A stretch of DNA of 55,154 nucleotides from an uncultured Christensenellaceae bacterium (GTDB lineage: Bacteria; Bacillota; Clostridia; Christensenellales; Borkfalkiaceae). Below are positions 14,808 through 23,305 of this stretch, in pieces. The position numbers and the translations under genes are program-made. The number at the start of each line of letters is the position of its first letter. Within the stretch, counting starts at the first letter, position 1. Location: NCBI GenBank assembly GCA_910587005.1, contig CAJULB010000007.1:1-55154 (forward strand), in the 5' to 3' direction. The notes under the pieces are model-generated. The model saw nothing but the letters and a program-made list of their open reading frames with translations, had not been told where the DNA came from and did no database searches.

Positions 14808-16137
14808 GACGGACGGATTCCGCGGCGAAGCGGGCGTAAGCATTACGGCTGAACAGGCTTTTAAAGTCGGCAGAGTGCTCGGGTGGTATTTCGGCGAACG
14901 GCTTAAAGGCAAGTGCCGCGCGGTTATCGGCAAGGATACCCGCCTCTCCTCCTATATGCTGGAATACTCTCTGGCGGCGGGGCTGACCGCCTCGGGCGCG
15001 GACGCGTATATTATGCACGTTACCACAACGCCATCGGTTTCGTTCGTGACCAGATGCGACGGCTTCGACTGCGGAATTATGGTTTCCGCAAGCCACAATC
15101 CGTATTACGACAACGGCATTAAGCTTTTAAACGGTCAGGGCGAAAAAATGGAGGACGCTGTTATCCGCATTGTCGAAAGCTACCTTGACGGTGATTTTTC
15201 GCTGTCCGGCGGTAAGGACATTCCGTTTGCAAGCGGAAAAGCTGTCGGGCGGACGGTGGACTACGTTTCAGGCAGAAACCGCTATATCGGGCATCTGATT
15301 GCGCTTGCCACCTGCTCTTACAAGGGTTTGCGCGTGGGGCTTGACGGAGCAAACGGAAGCGCGTTCAGTATTGCAAGAAGCGTTTTCGACGCGCTCGGCG
15401 CAAAAACATTCGTTATAGGCGACGCTCCGAACGGCGAAAACGTGAATGAAAACGTCGGCTCCACAAAACCCGAAGCATTGCAAAAGTTAGTGAGGGAAAA
15501 CTCGCTGGACGTCGGCTTTGCTTTCGACGGCGACGCGGACAGGTGCATTGCCGTTGACGAGCGCGGAGAAGTAGTCACGGGCGACGAAGAAATGTATATC
15601 TGCGCGGACTATCTCAACAGCCGCGGACTGCTTACCGATAATAAAATAGTGTGCACCGTATTAAGCAACGGCGGACTTATAAAAAGCTTAAAAGCCCTCG
15701 GCATATGCTGTGTTTTGTGCGACGTGGGCGACAAAAACGTGTGCGATACAATGACCAAAACGGGCGCGGTTTTGGGCGGAGAGCGAAGCGGGCATATTAT
15801 ATTTTCCAAATACGAAACCACGGGCGATGGACTGCTGACCGCAATAATGGTTATGGAAGCTTTGGCGGAAAGAAAATGCGCCCTCTCCCGCTTGCTGCGC
15901 GGGTATAAATCGTTGCCCCAAACAATGATTAGCGTGCCGGTAATCGATAAACGCACGGCAATGGACGGGGTTGAAAAGCTTGCCGAAAAGCTTGAAAAAG
16001 AGCTGCATTTGAAAATTATAGCGCGGCCTTCTGGGACGGAGCGGGTTGTGCGGGTTATGGCTGAGGGCGAAAGCGAGGAAAATTGCGCGCTTGCGTGCAA
16101 AATTTTAAGCTCTAAAATACTTGAAAACTGCGATTAA
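14788..16137 (+). CDS. glmM: Phosphoglucosamine mutase, apparent AUU start
   Basis: 449 residues if started at ATT 14788. GlmM converts glucosamine-6-phosphate to glucosamine-1-phosphate for peptidoglycan precursors. Motifs: N-terminal substrate motif YFGTDGFRG, active-site serine loop GIMVSASHNPYYDNGIK, metal loop FAFDGDADRCIAVD, GGERSGHIIF, and the phosphate loop RPSGTERVVRVM. The frame has TGA at 14785-14787 and no ATG, GTG or TTG before a GTG at 14875, which would remove the YFGTDG motif. The ATT lies 5 nt after GGGAGGG, so initiation at AUU is the simplest reading. glmS follows 76 nt downstream, giving an amino-sugar pair. Confidence 0.88.
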   Translation: MTGKYFGTDGFRGEAGVSITAEQAFKVGRVLGWYFGERLKGKCRAVIGKDTRLSSYMLEYSLAAGLTASGADAYIMHVTTTPSVSFVTRCDGFDCGIMVSASHNPYYDNGIKLLNGQGEKMEDAVIRIVESYLDGDFSLSGGKDIPFASGKAVGRTVDYVSGRNRYIGHLIALATCSYKGLRVGLDGANGSAFSIARSVFDALGAKTFVIGDAPNGENVNENVGSTKPEALQKLVRENSLDVGFAFDGDADRCIAVDERGEVVTGDEEMYICADYLNSRGLLTDNKIVCTVLSNGGLIKSLKALGICCVLCDVGDKNVCDTMTKTGAVLGGERSGHIIFSKYETTGDGLLTAIMVMEALAERKCALSRLLRGYKSLPQTMISVPVIDKRTAMDGVEKLAEKLEKELHLKIIARPSGTERVVRVMAEGESEENCALACKILSSKILENCD

Positions 16138-16213
16138 CCGCCTAATATGCGCCGTTTAAGCATATTTTAAAGGGTTTTATGCGCGATTTCGGTTGAACTG
16201 CAAGGAGGTTTGT

Positions 16214-17992
16214 ATGTGTGGAATAATCGGTTACCTTGGCAAAAAAAACGCCGCCGACGAGGTGTTTTGCGGACTGCAAAGGCTGGAATACCGCGGTTAT
16301 GACAGCGCGGGCGCGGCGGTTTTGTCTGCGGACGGAAAAATTTCCGTTGTCAAAAAACAGGGCAGGGTAGATAATTTAAAGCCGTATTTAAAGGATATTG
16401 CGGGGGCAACCGGTATAGGGCACACCCGCTGGGCAACGCACGGCAAGCCTTCGGACGCGAACGCGCACCCCCACGTTGCGGGCGGTATAGCTTTGGTTCA
16501 TAACGGAATTATAGAAAATTACGCGGAATTGAAGTCTGCGCTGGAAGCCTGCGGCGAAACATTTCTTTCCGAAACGGACAGCGAGGTTATTGCAAAGCTT
16601 TTAAGCAAAAATTTTAAAGGCGACCTGATTTGCGCGCTTGCCGAAACGGTAAAAGTGCTTAAAGGCTCATATGCGCTTATGGCGATATGCGAGGGCAATA
16701 ATTCGATTGCGGTTGCAAAATACCGCAGTTCGGTTATTTTAGGCTACGGCGAAAACGAATATTTCTGCGCCAGCGACGAGCCCGCCCTTGCAGGAAAATG
16801 CAAAGAAATATGCGTGCTTGACGACGGCGATATAGCCTGCATAACCCCGGACGGAATTGAAATTTACAACGGAAATTTGCAGAGGATTATCCGCGAAAAA
16901 AAGCCGAACACCGGGGCGGAGCAAAGCCTTGATTTGGGCGGTTACCCCCATTATATGCTTAAAGAACTGCACGAAATACCCGTTGCGGTTGAAAATACGG
17001 CTAAGGCTTTTGAGGGCGTTTCCGCAAAGCTTAAAAGCGCCTTAAACGGCGTTGACAGAATTATTTTAGTCGGGTGCGGAACCGCTTATCACGCGGGGCT
17101 TGCGGGTAAACGCTATTTCGAGCAGTTTGCCCGCGTGCCTGCCGAGTGCGACACTGCGGGGGAATTCCGCTATAAAAATCCCGTGATAACGGAGCGCACT
17201 GCGGTGTTTGCGGTAAGTCAGAGCGGAGAAACTGCGGACACCGTAGAAGCCGCCCGTCTTGCGCGCGGGCTCGGGGCAAAGGTTATCGCCGTTACAAACG
17301 TGCTTAATTCCGCGCTGACGAGAATTGCCGACGTTACCGTGCCCGTTTCCGCCGGCCCCGAAATCTGCGTTGCCGCAACCAAAAGCTATATAGGTCAGAT
17401 TACCGCGCTGTACCTTTGCGCAGTCGGGTTTGCAAAGAACGGCTCAAACGGAAATTGCGCCTTCGCCGACGGGCTTGAAGCTATGCCGAAGCTCTGCAAA
17501 AAAACGCTTGCGCAGGTGAATACTTACTCACTTGCAAATATGTGCGCTCTTTCAAGCGGGGTGTATTTCCTCGGCAGAGATATAGATTACGCGGTGGCGC
17601 TTGAAGGCAGTCTGAAACTAAAAGAGGTTTCTTACATACACAGCGAGGGCTATCCCGCGGGCGAGCTGAAACACGGCACGCTTGCGTTGATTGACGAAAA
17701 CGCCGTGGCGGTTGCGCTTATTTTTGATGAAACGCTTGCGGGCAAAACAGTGTGCGCGGTCGAGCAGGTGCTTTCGCGCGGGGGGAAGGCGGCGGTAATA
17801 ACCAACGTTGAAAGCGTTAAAAAAGCGCTTTCGGGGCGGGCTTTGGTTTTGGAAACGTGCGCGTGCGGTAAATTTTTGTCGCCGCTGGTTTCCGCAATAG
17901 CCGTGCAAAAGCTTGCCTATGAAACGGCGGTTATTTTAGGGCGCGACCCCGACAAACCGCGCAATCTTGCAAAGAGCGTTACGGTGGAATAA
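16214..17992 (+). CDS. glmS: Glucosamine-6-phosphate synthase (isomerizing)
   Basis: 592 residues. It makes glucosamine-6-phosphate from fructose-6-phosphate and glutamine. The ATG at 16214 follows AAGGAGG and is followed by Cys, which becomes the N-terminal nucleophile; the in-frame start at 16193 would mask it. Glutaminase domain residues 1-230: CGIIGYLG, LEYRGYDSAG, GHTRWATHGKP. Two SIS domains follow, with GCGTAYHAG, AVSQSGETADT, KELHEIP-type segment (LKELHEIPVAV), and the C-terminal DPDKPRNLAKSVTVE. No glmS ribozyme is present in the short intergenic region. Confidence 0.96.
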   Translation: MCGIIGYLGKKNAADEVFCGLQRLEYRGYDSAGAAVLSADGKISVVKKQGRVDNLKPYLKDIAGATGIGHTRWATHGKPSDANAHPHVAGGIALVHNGIIENYAELKSALEACGETFLSETDSEVIAKLLSKNFKGDLICALAETVKVLKGSYALMAICEGNNSIAVAKYRSSVILGYGENEYFCASDEPALAGKCKEICVLDDGDIACITPDGIEIYNGNLQRIIREKKPNTGAEQSLDLGGYPHYMLKELHEIPVAVENTAKAFEGVSAKLKSALNGVDRIILVGCGTAYHAGLAGKRYFEQFARVPAECDTAGEFRYKNPVITERTAVFAVSQSGETADTVEAARLARGLGAKVIAVTNVLNSALTRIADVTVPVSAGPEICVAATKSYIGQITALYLCAVGFAKNGSNGNCAFADGLEAMPKLCKKTLAQVNTYSLANMCALSSGVYFLGRDIDYAVALEGSLKLKEVSYIHSEGYPAGELKHGTLALIDENAVAVALIFDETLAGKTVCAVEQVLSRGGKAAVITNVESVKKALSGRALVLETCACGKFLSPLVSAIAVQKLAYETAVILGRDPDKPRNLAKSVTVE

Positions 17993-18008
17993 ATTCAGCT
18001 TGCGTTAA

Positions 18009-18042
18009 AGGGGCGGAACGGCGGAAAAGCCGTTCCGCCCCT
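18009..18042 (+). terminator. Terminator after glmS
   Basis: AGGGGCGGAACGGC and GCCGTTCCGCCCCT form a perfect stem, followed by ATTATATT. Confidence 0.7.
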
Positions 18043-18048
18043 ATTATA

Positions 18049-18077
18049 TTGACTGCGGATATAAAGTATGATATAAT
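18049..18077 (+). promoter_or_regulatory. Promoter of the helicase gene
   Basis: TTGACT (18049-18054), 17-nt spacer, TATAAT (18072-18077), about 37 nt before ATG 18122. Confidence 0.8.
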
Positions 18078-18121
18078 AAAGTGCATAAATCAAGAAGGAA
18101 AAAAACTCGGAATTTATTGAA

Positions 18122-20764
18122 ATGTTTGAAAATATTTACTTTAACGGAACATTCCGCACCTATCAGCAAAAAATTTTGGACGGTGCGGAGCAATATCTTT
18201 CGGACGGAAAAATCAATGTGGTAGCCGCCCCCGGCAGCGGTAAGACTATTTTGGGGCTTGAGCTTATCCGCCGTTTGGGTAAGCCGTGCCTTATTTTGTC
18301 GCCTACCACAACCATACGCGAGCAGTGGGGCGAGCGTTTTATCAGCGGTTTTGCAGGCGAAAGCGATATGGCGGGGCTTGTTTCAACCGATTTAAAATGC
18401 CCCAAAGCTATCACCACCGTAACCTATCAGGCGCTGTACTCGGCGTCGGCGAAGGTGAAGTGCCGTTCGGACGACGAGGAAGTGGACAACTCCTCGGTGG
18501 ATATTTTCCGCTTTGTGGAGAACTGCGGTATCGGCACGCTGTGCCTTGACGAGGCACACCATTTGCAGAACGAATGGCAGAAGGCTTTGGAAGAATTTAT
18601 TGCCAAACTGGGCGGCAAATGTAAAATAATTTCGCTGACGGCAACCCCTCCGTACGACGCTTCGCCCGCGGAATGGAAGCGCTATACAAGCGTTTGCGGC
18701 GAAATCGACGAGGAAATTTTCGTGCCCGAGCTTGTCAAAAGCGGTACGCTGTGCCCTCACCAGGACTATATTTATTTCAGTTATCCCGCGGAAAACGAGT
18801 TGCAGGCGTTAAACGAATTTCATTCCGACGTAGACGGTGCGATAAGCGCGTTGAAGGACTGCGCCGTTTTAAAGAGCGCGTGCGCTAATTTAACCTATAC
18901 ATACGCCGATTTGAACGGCTGGATAGACAATAATTACGAAGAGCTTTTATGCGTTTTACAGCTTTTTAAAAGCTGCGGGCTGGCAGCGGACAAAAAGCTT
19001 TTAAAGGAAGTAAATATAAGTAAATACGACGGGCTTAACGTCGGCAAAATACAGACAGCGGTAAATTTTCTTGTATCGGAAGAAAAACTGCTTTTTGAAA
19101 ACGAACGCGCGGAGCTTTTTGAAATTTTCAAAAGCCGTTCGCTTACGGAGCGCGGAAAAATTACGCTGGAAAAGAGCGAAAAGCTTACCCGCGCGCTTGC
19201 CGCTTCGGTAGGCAAGCTTGAAAGCATTGCACGGATAGCCGGGTGCGAAAGCGCAAACTTAGGCGAAAAACTGCGTCTGCTTGTGCTTACCGATTTTATC
19301 AGGCGGGAAGAGCTTCCCTCAATAGGCACGGACAAAAAATTCGACGGAATAAGCATAATAAGCGTTTTTGAAACGCTTAGAAGAAACTGCGGTATGCCGA
19401 TAGGCGCTGTTTCGGGCAGTCTTGTAATTCTGCCCGCCGAGTGTGAGGAAACTCTTAAAAAGGCGGGGGCTAAATTTACCGTCAAACCGCTTGCGGACGG
19501 AAGCTATTGCGAGTTTGTGTTTTCCGGCGGGAACCGCGCAAAGGTTAATTTCGTCGGCGCGTTGTTTGAAAAAGGTGAAATAAACGCTATTGTAGGCACA
19601 AAGTCGCTGTTGGGCGAGGGGTGGGATTCACCGTGCGTAAACGCGCTTGTGCTTGCAAGCTTTGTCGGCAGTTTTATGCTTTCAAACCAGATGCGCGGAC
19701 GCGCTATAAGAGTGGATAAAAACAACCCCGATAAAACTGCGAATATATGGCACCTTGCGACGGTTGAACCTGCGGATATACCGCAGTTAAACGATTTGAA
19801 CGGTAGCCGTAGGGGCGGGGATATAGCCGATTCTTCCGACTGGCAGACGCTTGAAAGGCGGTTTGACAGTTTTGTGGCGCCGTGCTATTCGGACGATAAA
19901 ATAAAGAGCGGAATAGCGAGGATAGACAACGTTCAGCCGCCGTACGGCAAAGCGGGGATAGAGCGTATAAATGCAGATATGTGCCGACGCGCAAGCGACA
20001 GAGAGAATCTTAAATATTCTTGGGACGGTTCGTTGCTGATTTCAGATGAGGTGCGTCAACAGACGGACGTGCCCGCCGACAGACAGTTTCCCGCGTTTAC
20101 GCTTTACGATGCGGGACTGTCAATGATGCTTGTACTGCTTGTTTTGGCGGGAGCCGTTCTTTTGGTTTTGGGCGCAATGACCGCGCTGAATTTGTTCAGA
20201 TATATAAACGACGAAAAGCTGGCGGAAGGGCTTATAGTCAGCGGCGCCGTAACGATTTTTATTTGCTGGGCGCTGTTTTGTCTGATGTTCGATACCAGAA
20301 TTTTCAAGCATATCAAGGCTGAAAATTCGGTAACGCACATTTCCGAGAGCGTTTTGCAGACCTTTAAAGATTTGAAATTAATTCCTTCCGAATGTACTCT
20401 GAAAACCGAAACGGACGGGCACGGCTACGTTACGGTGGAGCTTGTAAACGCTTCCCGCCGTTCGCAAAAGCTGTTTAATAACGCGCTGGGCGAGCTGTAT
20501 TCCGCCATAGACGGTCAGCGTTACGTTATTCTGCCCCGCAAAAGGTTCGGCTATAACTTCCGCGGCGCGCTTGCCTGTCCCGAAGCTTTCGGAACGAAAC
20601 GCGAGTATGCAGAGGTTTTTGCGAAAAATTTAAGAAAATCGGTCGGCAAAGTCGATATGGTTTATACCCGCGGCGAAAAGGGCAAAGCCCTTTTAAGAAA
20701 GTGCCGCCGAAACGCGTATATTTATTGCAGTTCGGAAGACGTTGATTCGGTTTACGGCAATTGA
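18122..20764 (+). CDS. SF2 helicase with two C-terminal membrane segments
   Basis: 880 residues. Helicase domain 1: Walker A AAPGSGKT near residue 37, DEAH box (TLCLDEAHH), motif III SLTATPP. A helical insert of about 200 residues follows. Domain 2 contains GTKSLLGEGWDSP and motif VI QMRGRAIR. After residue 650 come two hydrophobic segments, LVLLVLAGAVLLVLGAMTAL and IVSGAVTIFICWALFCLMF, and then a 150-residue soluble tail rich in basic residues. A helicase tethered to the membrane by its C-terminal part is unusual. The substrate is unknown. It is a single-gene unit with its own promoter and terminator. A nearby SD (AAGGA) is 20 nt or more from the ATG, so initiation is unclear. Confidence 0.85.
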   Translation: MFENIYFNGTFRTYQQKILDGAEQYLSDGKINVVAAPGSGKTILGLELIRRLGKPCLILSPTTTIREQWGERFISGFAGESDMAGLVSTDLKCPKAITTVTYQALYSASAKVKCRSDDEEVDNSSVDIFRFVENCGIGTLCLDEAHHLQNEWQKALEEFIAKLGGKCKIISLTATPPYDASPAEWKRYTSVCGEIDEEIFVPELVKSGTLCPHQDYIYFSYPAENELQALNEFHSDVDGAISALKDCAVLKSACANLTYTYADLNGWIDNNYEELLCVLQLFKSCGLAADKKLLKEVNISKYDGLNVGKIQTAVNFLVSEEKLLFENERAELFEIFKSRSLTERGKITLEKSEKLTRALAASVGKLESIARIAGCESANLGEKLRLLVLTDFIRREELPSIGTDKKFDGISIISVFETLRRNCGMPIGAVSGSLVILPAECEETLKKAGAKFTVKPLADGSYCEFVFSGGNRAKVNFVGALFEKGEINAIVGTKSLLGEGWDSPCVNALVLASFVGSFMLSNQMRGRAIRVDKNNPDKTANIWHLATVEPADIPQLNDLNGSRRGGDIADSSDWQTLERRFDSFVAPCYSDDKIKSGIARIDNVQPPYGKAGIERINADMCRRASDRENLKYSWDGSLLISDEVRQQTDVPADRQFPAFTLYDAGLSMMLVLLVLAGAVLLVLGAMTALNLFRYINDEKLAEGLIVSGAVTIFICWALFCLMFDTRIFKHIKAENSVTHISESVLQTFKDLKLIPSECTLKTETDGHGYVTVELVNASRRSQKLFNNALGELYSAIDGQRYVILPRKRFGYNFRGALACPEAFGTKREYAEVFAKNLRKSVGKVDMVYTRGEKGKALLRKCRRNAYIYCSSEDVDSVYGN

Positions 20765-20781
20765 AACGGTTTAAAAAATAA

Positions 20782-20812
20782 GGCGCCCGCGCTTAGTATA
20801 AGCGCGGGCGCC
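20782..20812. terminator. Shared hairpin, helicase and phosphatase genes
   Basis: GGCGCCCGCGCTTA pairs with TAAGCGCGGGCGCC; on the plus strand the tail is GTTAATTTT. Confidence 0.65.
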
Positions 20813-20842
20813 GTTAATTTTAACGTTGTCTGATTTTAAAAA

Positions 20843-21640
20843 TTATTCAAGATATTTGTCTTTCAAAGCTTTAAGCTCGTCCTCGGTCAAGCCTAAAATC
20901 TGCTTGCAGTATTCGGGAATAGAACCGCATTTTTCCTTGATTATTTCAATTGCCCCCTTAATATACTGCGGTTTTACGTTAATTAAAGCGTTCAGCATTT
21001 TCTTTATTCGCAAGGGGCAGGGCACAATGAATATCCCCGTTTTCTGTATTCTGCGCTTGTGTCTTAAAAACCTGCCCGAAGCAACGTAATCGAGTACAAT
21101 CGTTTCTTCGTCAACGCCCAGCGCGCCCTCTGCAAGCATTGCAAGTATGCCCGTTCTGTCCTTGCCCTGATTGCAAAGCCAAAGCACGCAACCGTCGTCT
21201 TCAAGCAGAATATCGAAGAATTTTTTAAGCTTGGGTATGGAATCTTTGTTGAACAAAACGTCCGCGTACATCGCGCGCATATAGCTGTCCGCGTCGCCGT
21301 ATTCGTCTTTAAGATGTCTGCTTTCCGCAAAAATTACGTGCGCCATACTCTGGTCGCCGGTGATTCCCGCGGTAGAGGTGGTTAAAATGGGTAAATTTAT
21401 ATATTTTACGCCCTCAATTTCCGTGCGGGGCTTTTCGCGCTGTTCGGTTTCGGAGCGCAGGTCTATAACCGTGGTCAGTCCGTAGTCTTTCAGCTTTTTA
21501 ACCGTACTTTTGGGCAGCTTGTAAAGGCGCGAACTGCGGATAAGCTTTCCGTACTTCACGCGTTTGCCGCCTTCTGCGGGCAGTCCGCCCAAATCGCGGG
21601 CGTTATTGATTTTTCTGAATTTCAGTCTTTCAAAATTCAT
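20843..21640 (-). CDS. Tyrosine phosphatase of the Y_phosphatase3 family
   Basis: 265 residues from ATG 21640. Family signals: N-terminal INNARDLGGLP, VIDLRSETEQREKP, and the CX5R catalytic loop in WLCNQGKDRTG (His usually precedes the Cys; here it is Leu). The loop GKDRTGILAMLAEGALGV is typical of bacterial dual-specificity tyrosine/lipid phosphatases related to LipA and IphP. The -10 box (21647-21652) lies 6 nt upstream of the ATG and no SD is visible, so the mRNA is probably leaderless. Longer readings back to 21712 overlap this promoter and the upstream gene's stop. Confidence 0.85.
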   Translation of the reverse strand: MNFERLKFRKINNARDLGGLPAEGGKRVKYGKLIRSSRLYKLPKSTVKKLKDYGLTTVIDLRSETEQREKPRTEIEGVKYINLPILTTSTAGITGDQSMAHVIFAESRHLKDEYGDADSYMRAMYADVLFNKDSIPKLKKFFDILLEDDGCVLWLCNQGKDRTGILAMLAEGALGVDEETIVLDYVASGRFLRHKRRIQKTGIFIVPCPLRIKKMLNALINVKPQYIKGAIEIIKEKCGSIPEYCKQILGLTEDELKALKDKYLE

Positions 21641-21646
21641 AATATA

Positions 21647-21675
21647 ATTATAATCCGCTGTAAAATTTAAGTCAA
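21647..21675 (-). promoter_or_regulatory. Promoter of the phosphatase gene (leaderless)
   Basis: Minus strand: TTGACT (21670-21675), 17-nt spacer, TATAAT (21647-21652). The predicted start coincides with the A of ATG 21640. Confidence 0.7.
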
Positions 21676-23105
21676 ACGTTTTGCGGTATCGGGCTTTTTT
21701 CCGCGTTTGCAACGGGCAATGCGTTTTTATACGGAACGTCCGCGGAAAGGGTTATAAGCACCTGCGAAGGCAGGTAAAACAACCATATTGCGGGGTTAAT
21801 TATTTCCAAAGCCTCCGCCGGGATATTAATTCCGACCTCGGTAAAGTTGTCCAGCCCCACGCACGCGTCGCACCCGATAAACAAAACAAGCCCTATAAAC
21901 AGCAGTATATAACGCTTTGATTTTTTTATGAGCAACGCGCTGTCAACCGCGTTGATAACAAGCTGGGGGAAGTATATTGCGGAAATTGCGGATACAACCG
22001 TCAGCGAACCGCTTACGCCCAAAATTATCAGCAATATTGCAACTATGCCAAGCCTTACCGCGCCTGAAATTACGGGTATTTTTTTGCGTTCCACGTAAAT
22101 TCTGGTAAAGGTTATAAGCTGTACGACAATGAACGAGGCTATTCCCGCAGGGTAATAATCGTCCAGCACAAGCAGAAACAGGTCGGCAACCACTGTAAAG
22201 AACAGAGAGGCGGCTACAAAAATGCAGTCCTTGTTTCTGCCGTAAAAGCAGTTTAAAAGCGCGACTGCAAAGCAAACTATTATGGCAACGTATTTTATTA
22301 AATCGGTGCTTTCGCCAAAGCCCAACGTAATTACGTTGAAAGCGCAATAAATTGCGCTTTCAAACACTATAAAAGCTATCAGAATATAAAACGGAGCGGG
22401 CGCGTTTTTTCCGCTTTTGCCAAAATTGCGTTTGTAAAGTATCAAATCCGCCGTTATAAGCGCCGCGGCAAAGCCGATTAGCCCCGAAGCGATTATTATT
22501 GCGCAGTTCATAAAAAATTCTTCGGGCATAACCGTTATAATTTCGTCCTCGTAAGGATTGAAAATCCAGTTGTCCTTGCCGGGGAAAAACATTGCGTGGA
22601 AGCCCTCGAACGCTCTGTCAAAGCCGACTGCGGCTATTATTATAATTATAATTACTGGCAAAGCAACCGCAACCCCCGCGGAAATAAGGTACGCTTTATG
22701 CCCTTTCACCTTTAAAAGGGTGATTACTTTCAGCTTGTGTAAGATAACGGTTATCAAAAGCACTGCCGCGGAAGAAACCAGCACGCCGAAATTCAGGTTG
22801 AACAACACTTTGCAGTCGGCAAAATGCGCCGCGCCCTCGGCGGAAAATTTAAGGCTTCCCGCGCTGAATTGCTTAACCCACGGCAGGGTGCAGAAGTTCA
22901 AAACCTCGTCGTAAGCCTGTTTAATGGTGTTGTAAGATAAGCCCGTCGCATCTTCCATACCCAGCAATTTTATTTGAATGTAGTAAAAAAAGCGACCGTA
23001 AATGGGCAGACCTATTGCAAAAGTCAGCATAAACAGCACAAGGCATATGCAAAATACCGAAGTTAAAATAATATTTACGGTTTTTTTCGTTTTCTCTCTG
23101 TACAT
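21672..23105 (-). CDS. DUF1461-YhhN-like membrane fusion protein
   Basis: 477 residues. The N-terminal half matches the TIGR01906/DUF1461 integral membrane family: hydrophobic first segment, IKQAYDEVLNFCTLPW, and FSAEGAAHFADCKVLF, with two further segments. From about residue 240 a second block of seven or eight hydrophobic segments resembles the YhhN/TMEM86 lysoplasmalogenase family (VVADLFLLVLDD, LLFIGCDACVG, WLFYLPSQVLITLS). A single protein holding both is unusual. The -10 is 7 nt upstream of the ATG and no SD is seen. The promoter of the downstream phosphatase lies at the 3' end of this gene. Confidence 0.65.
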   Translation of the reverse strand: MYREKTKKTVNIILTSVFCICLVLFMLTFAIGLPIYGRFFYYIQIKLLGMEDATGLSYNTIKQAYDEVLNFCTLPWVKQFSAGSLKFSAEGAAHFADCKVLFNLNFGVLVSSAAVLLITVILHKLKVITLLKVKGHKAYLISAGVAVALPVIIIIIIAAVGFDRAFEGFHAMFFPGKDNWIFNPYEDEIITVMPEEFFMNCAIIIASGLIGFAAALITADLILYKRNFGKSGKNAPAPFYILIAFIVFESAIYCAFNVITLGFGESTDLIKYVAIIVCFAVALLNCFYGRNKDCIFVAASLFFTVVADLFLLVLDDYYPAGIASFIVVQLITFTRIYVERKKIPVISGAVRLGIVAILLIILGVSGSLTVVSAISAIYFPQLVINAVDSALLIKKSKRYILLFIGLVLFIGCDACVGLDNFTEVGINIPAEALEIINPAIWLFYLPSQVLITLSADVPYKNALPVANAEKSPIPQNV

Positions 23106-23112
23106 AGCCAAA

Positions 23113-23141
23113 ATTATATATAAAGCCCGTTGTCAAGTCAA
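23113..23141 (-). promoter_or_regulatory. Promoter of the DUF1461 fusion gene (leaderless)
   Basis: Minus strand: TTGACT (23136-23141), 17-nt spacer, TATAAT (23113-23118), 7 nt before ATG 23105. Confidence 0.7.
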
Positions 23142-23157
23142 TTTATTTTCGGCGGAA

Positions 23158-23186
23158 TTGACAAATTGCGTATACCGTATTATAAT
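23158..23186 (+). promoter_or_regulatory. Promoter of the surface-protein gene
   Basis: TTGACA (23158-23163), 17-nt spacer, TATAAT (23181-23186), giving a leader of about 110 nt. It is divergent from the neighbouring promoter 17 bp away. Confidence 0.8.
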
Positions 23187-23305
23187 GGGTACGATTAAGC
23201 TTTTAATCCGCAGTAACGCAGAAATTTATTAAAAATGTCATAAACGCTGGACAAATTACCGTTGCTTTTTGTTTTAACCGTAAGAAAAAGTCAAACAGGT
23301 GAGAT

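Noticed and set aside
14657..14839. 60-codon ORF overlapping the glmM start duplication
   Set aside because: It reads the duplicated block in another frame; the repeated peptide motif (GGIELRVNIS) is a by-product of the duplication. It has no SD and would block glmM.
16138..16213. glmS ribozyme before glmS
   Set aside because: Only 76 bp separate glmM and glmS, too short for the ribozyme, and none of its core sequences are present.
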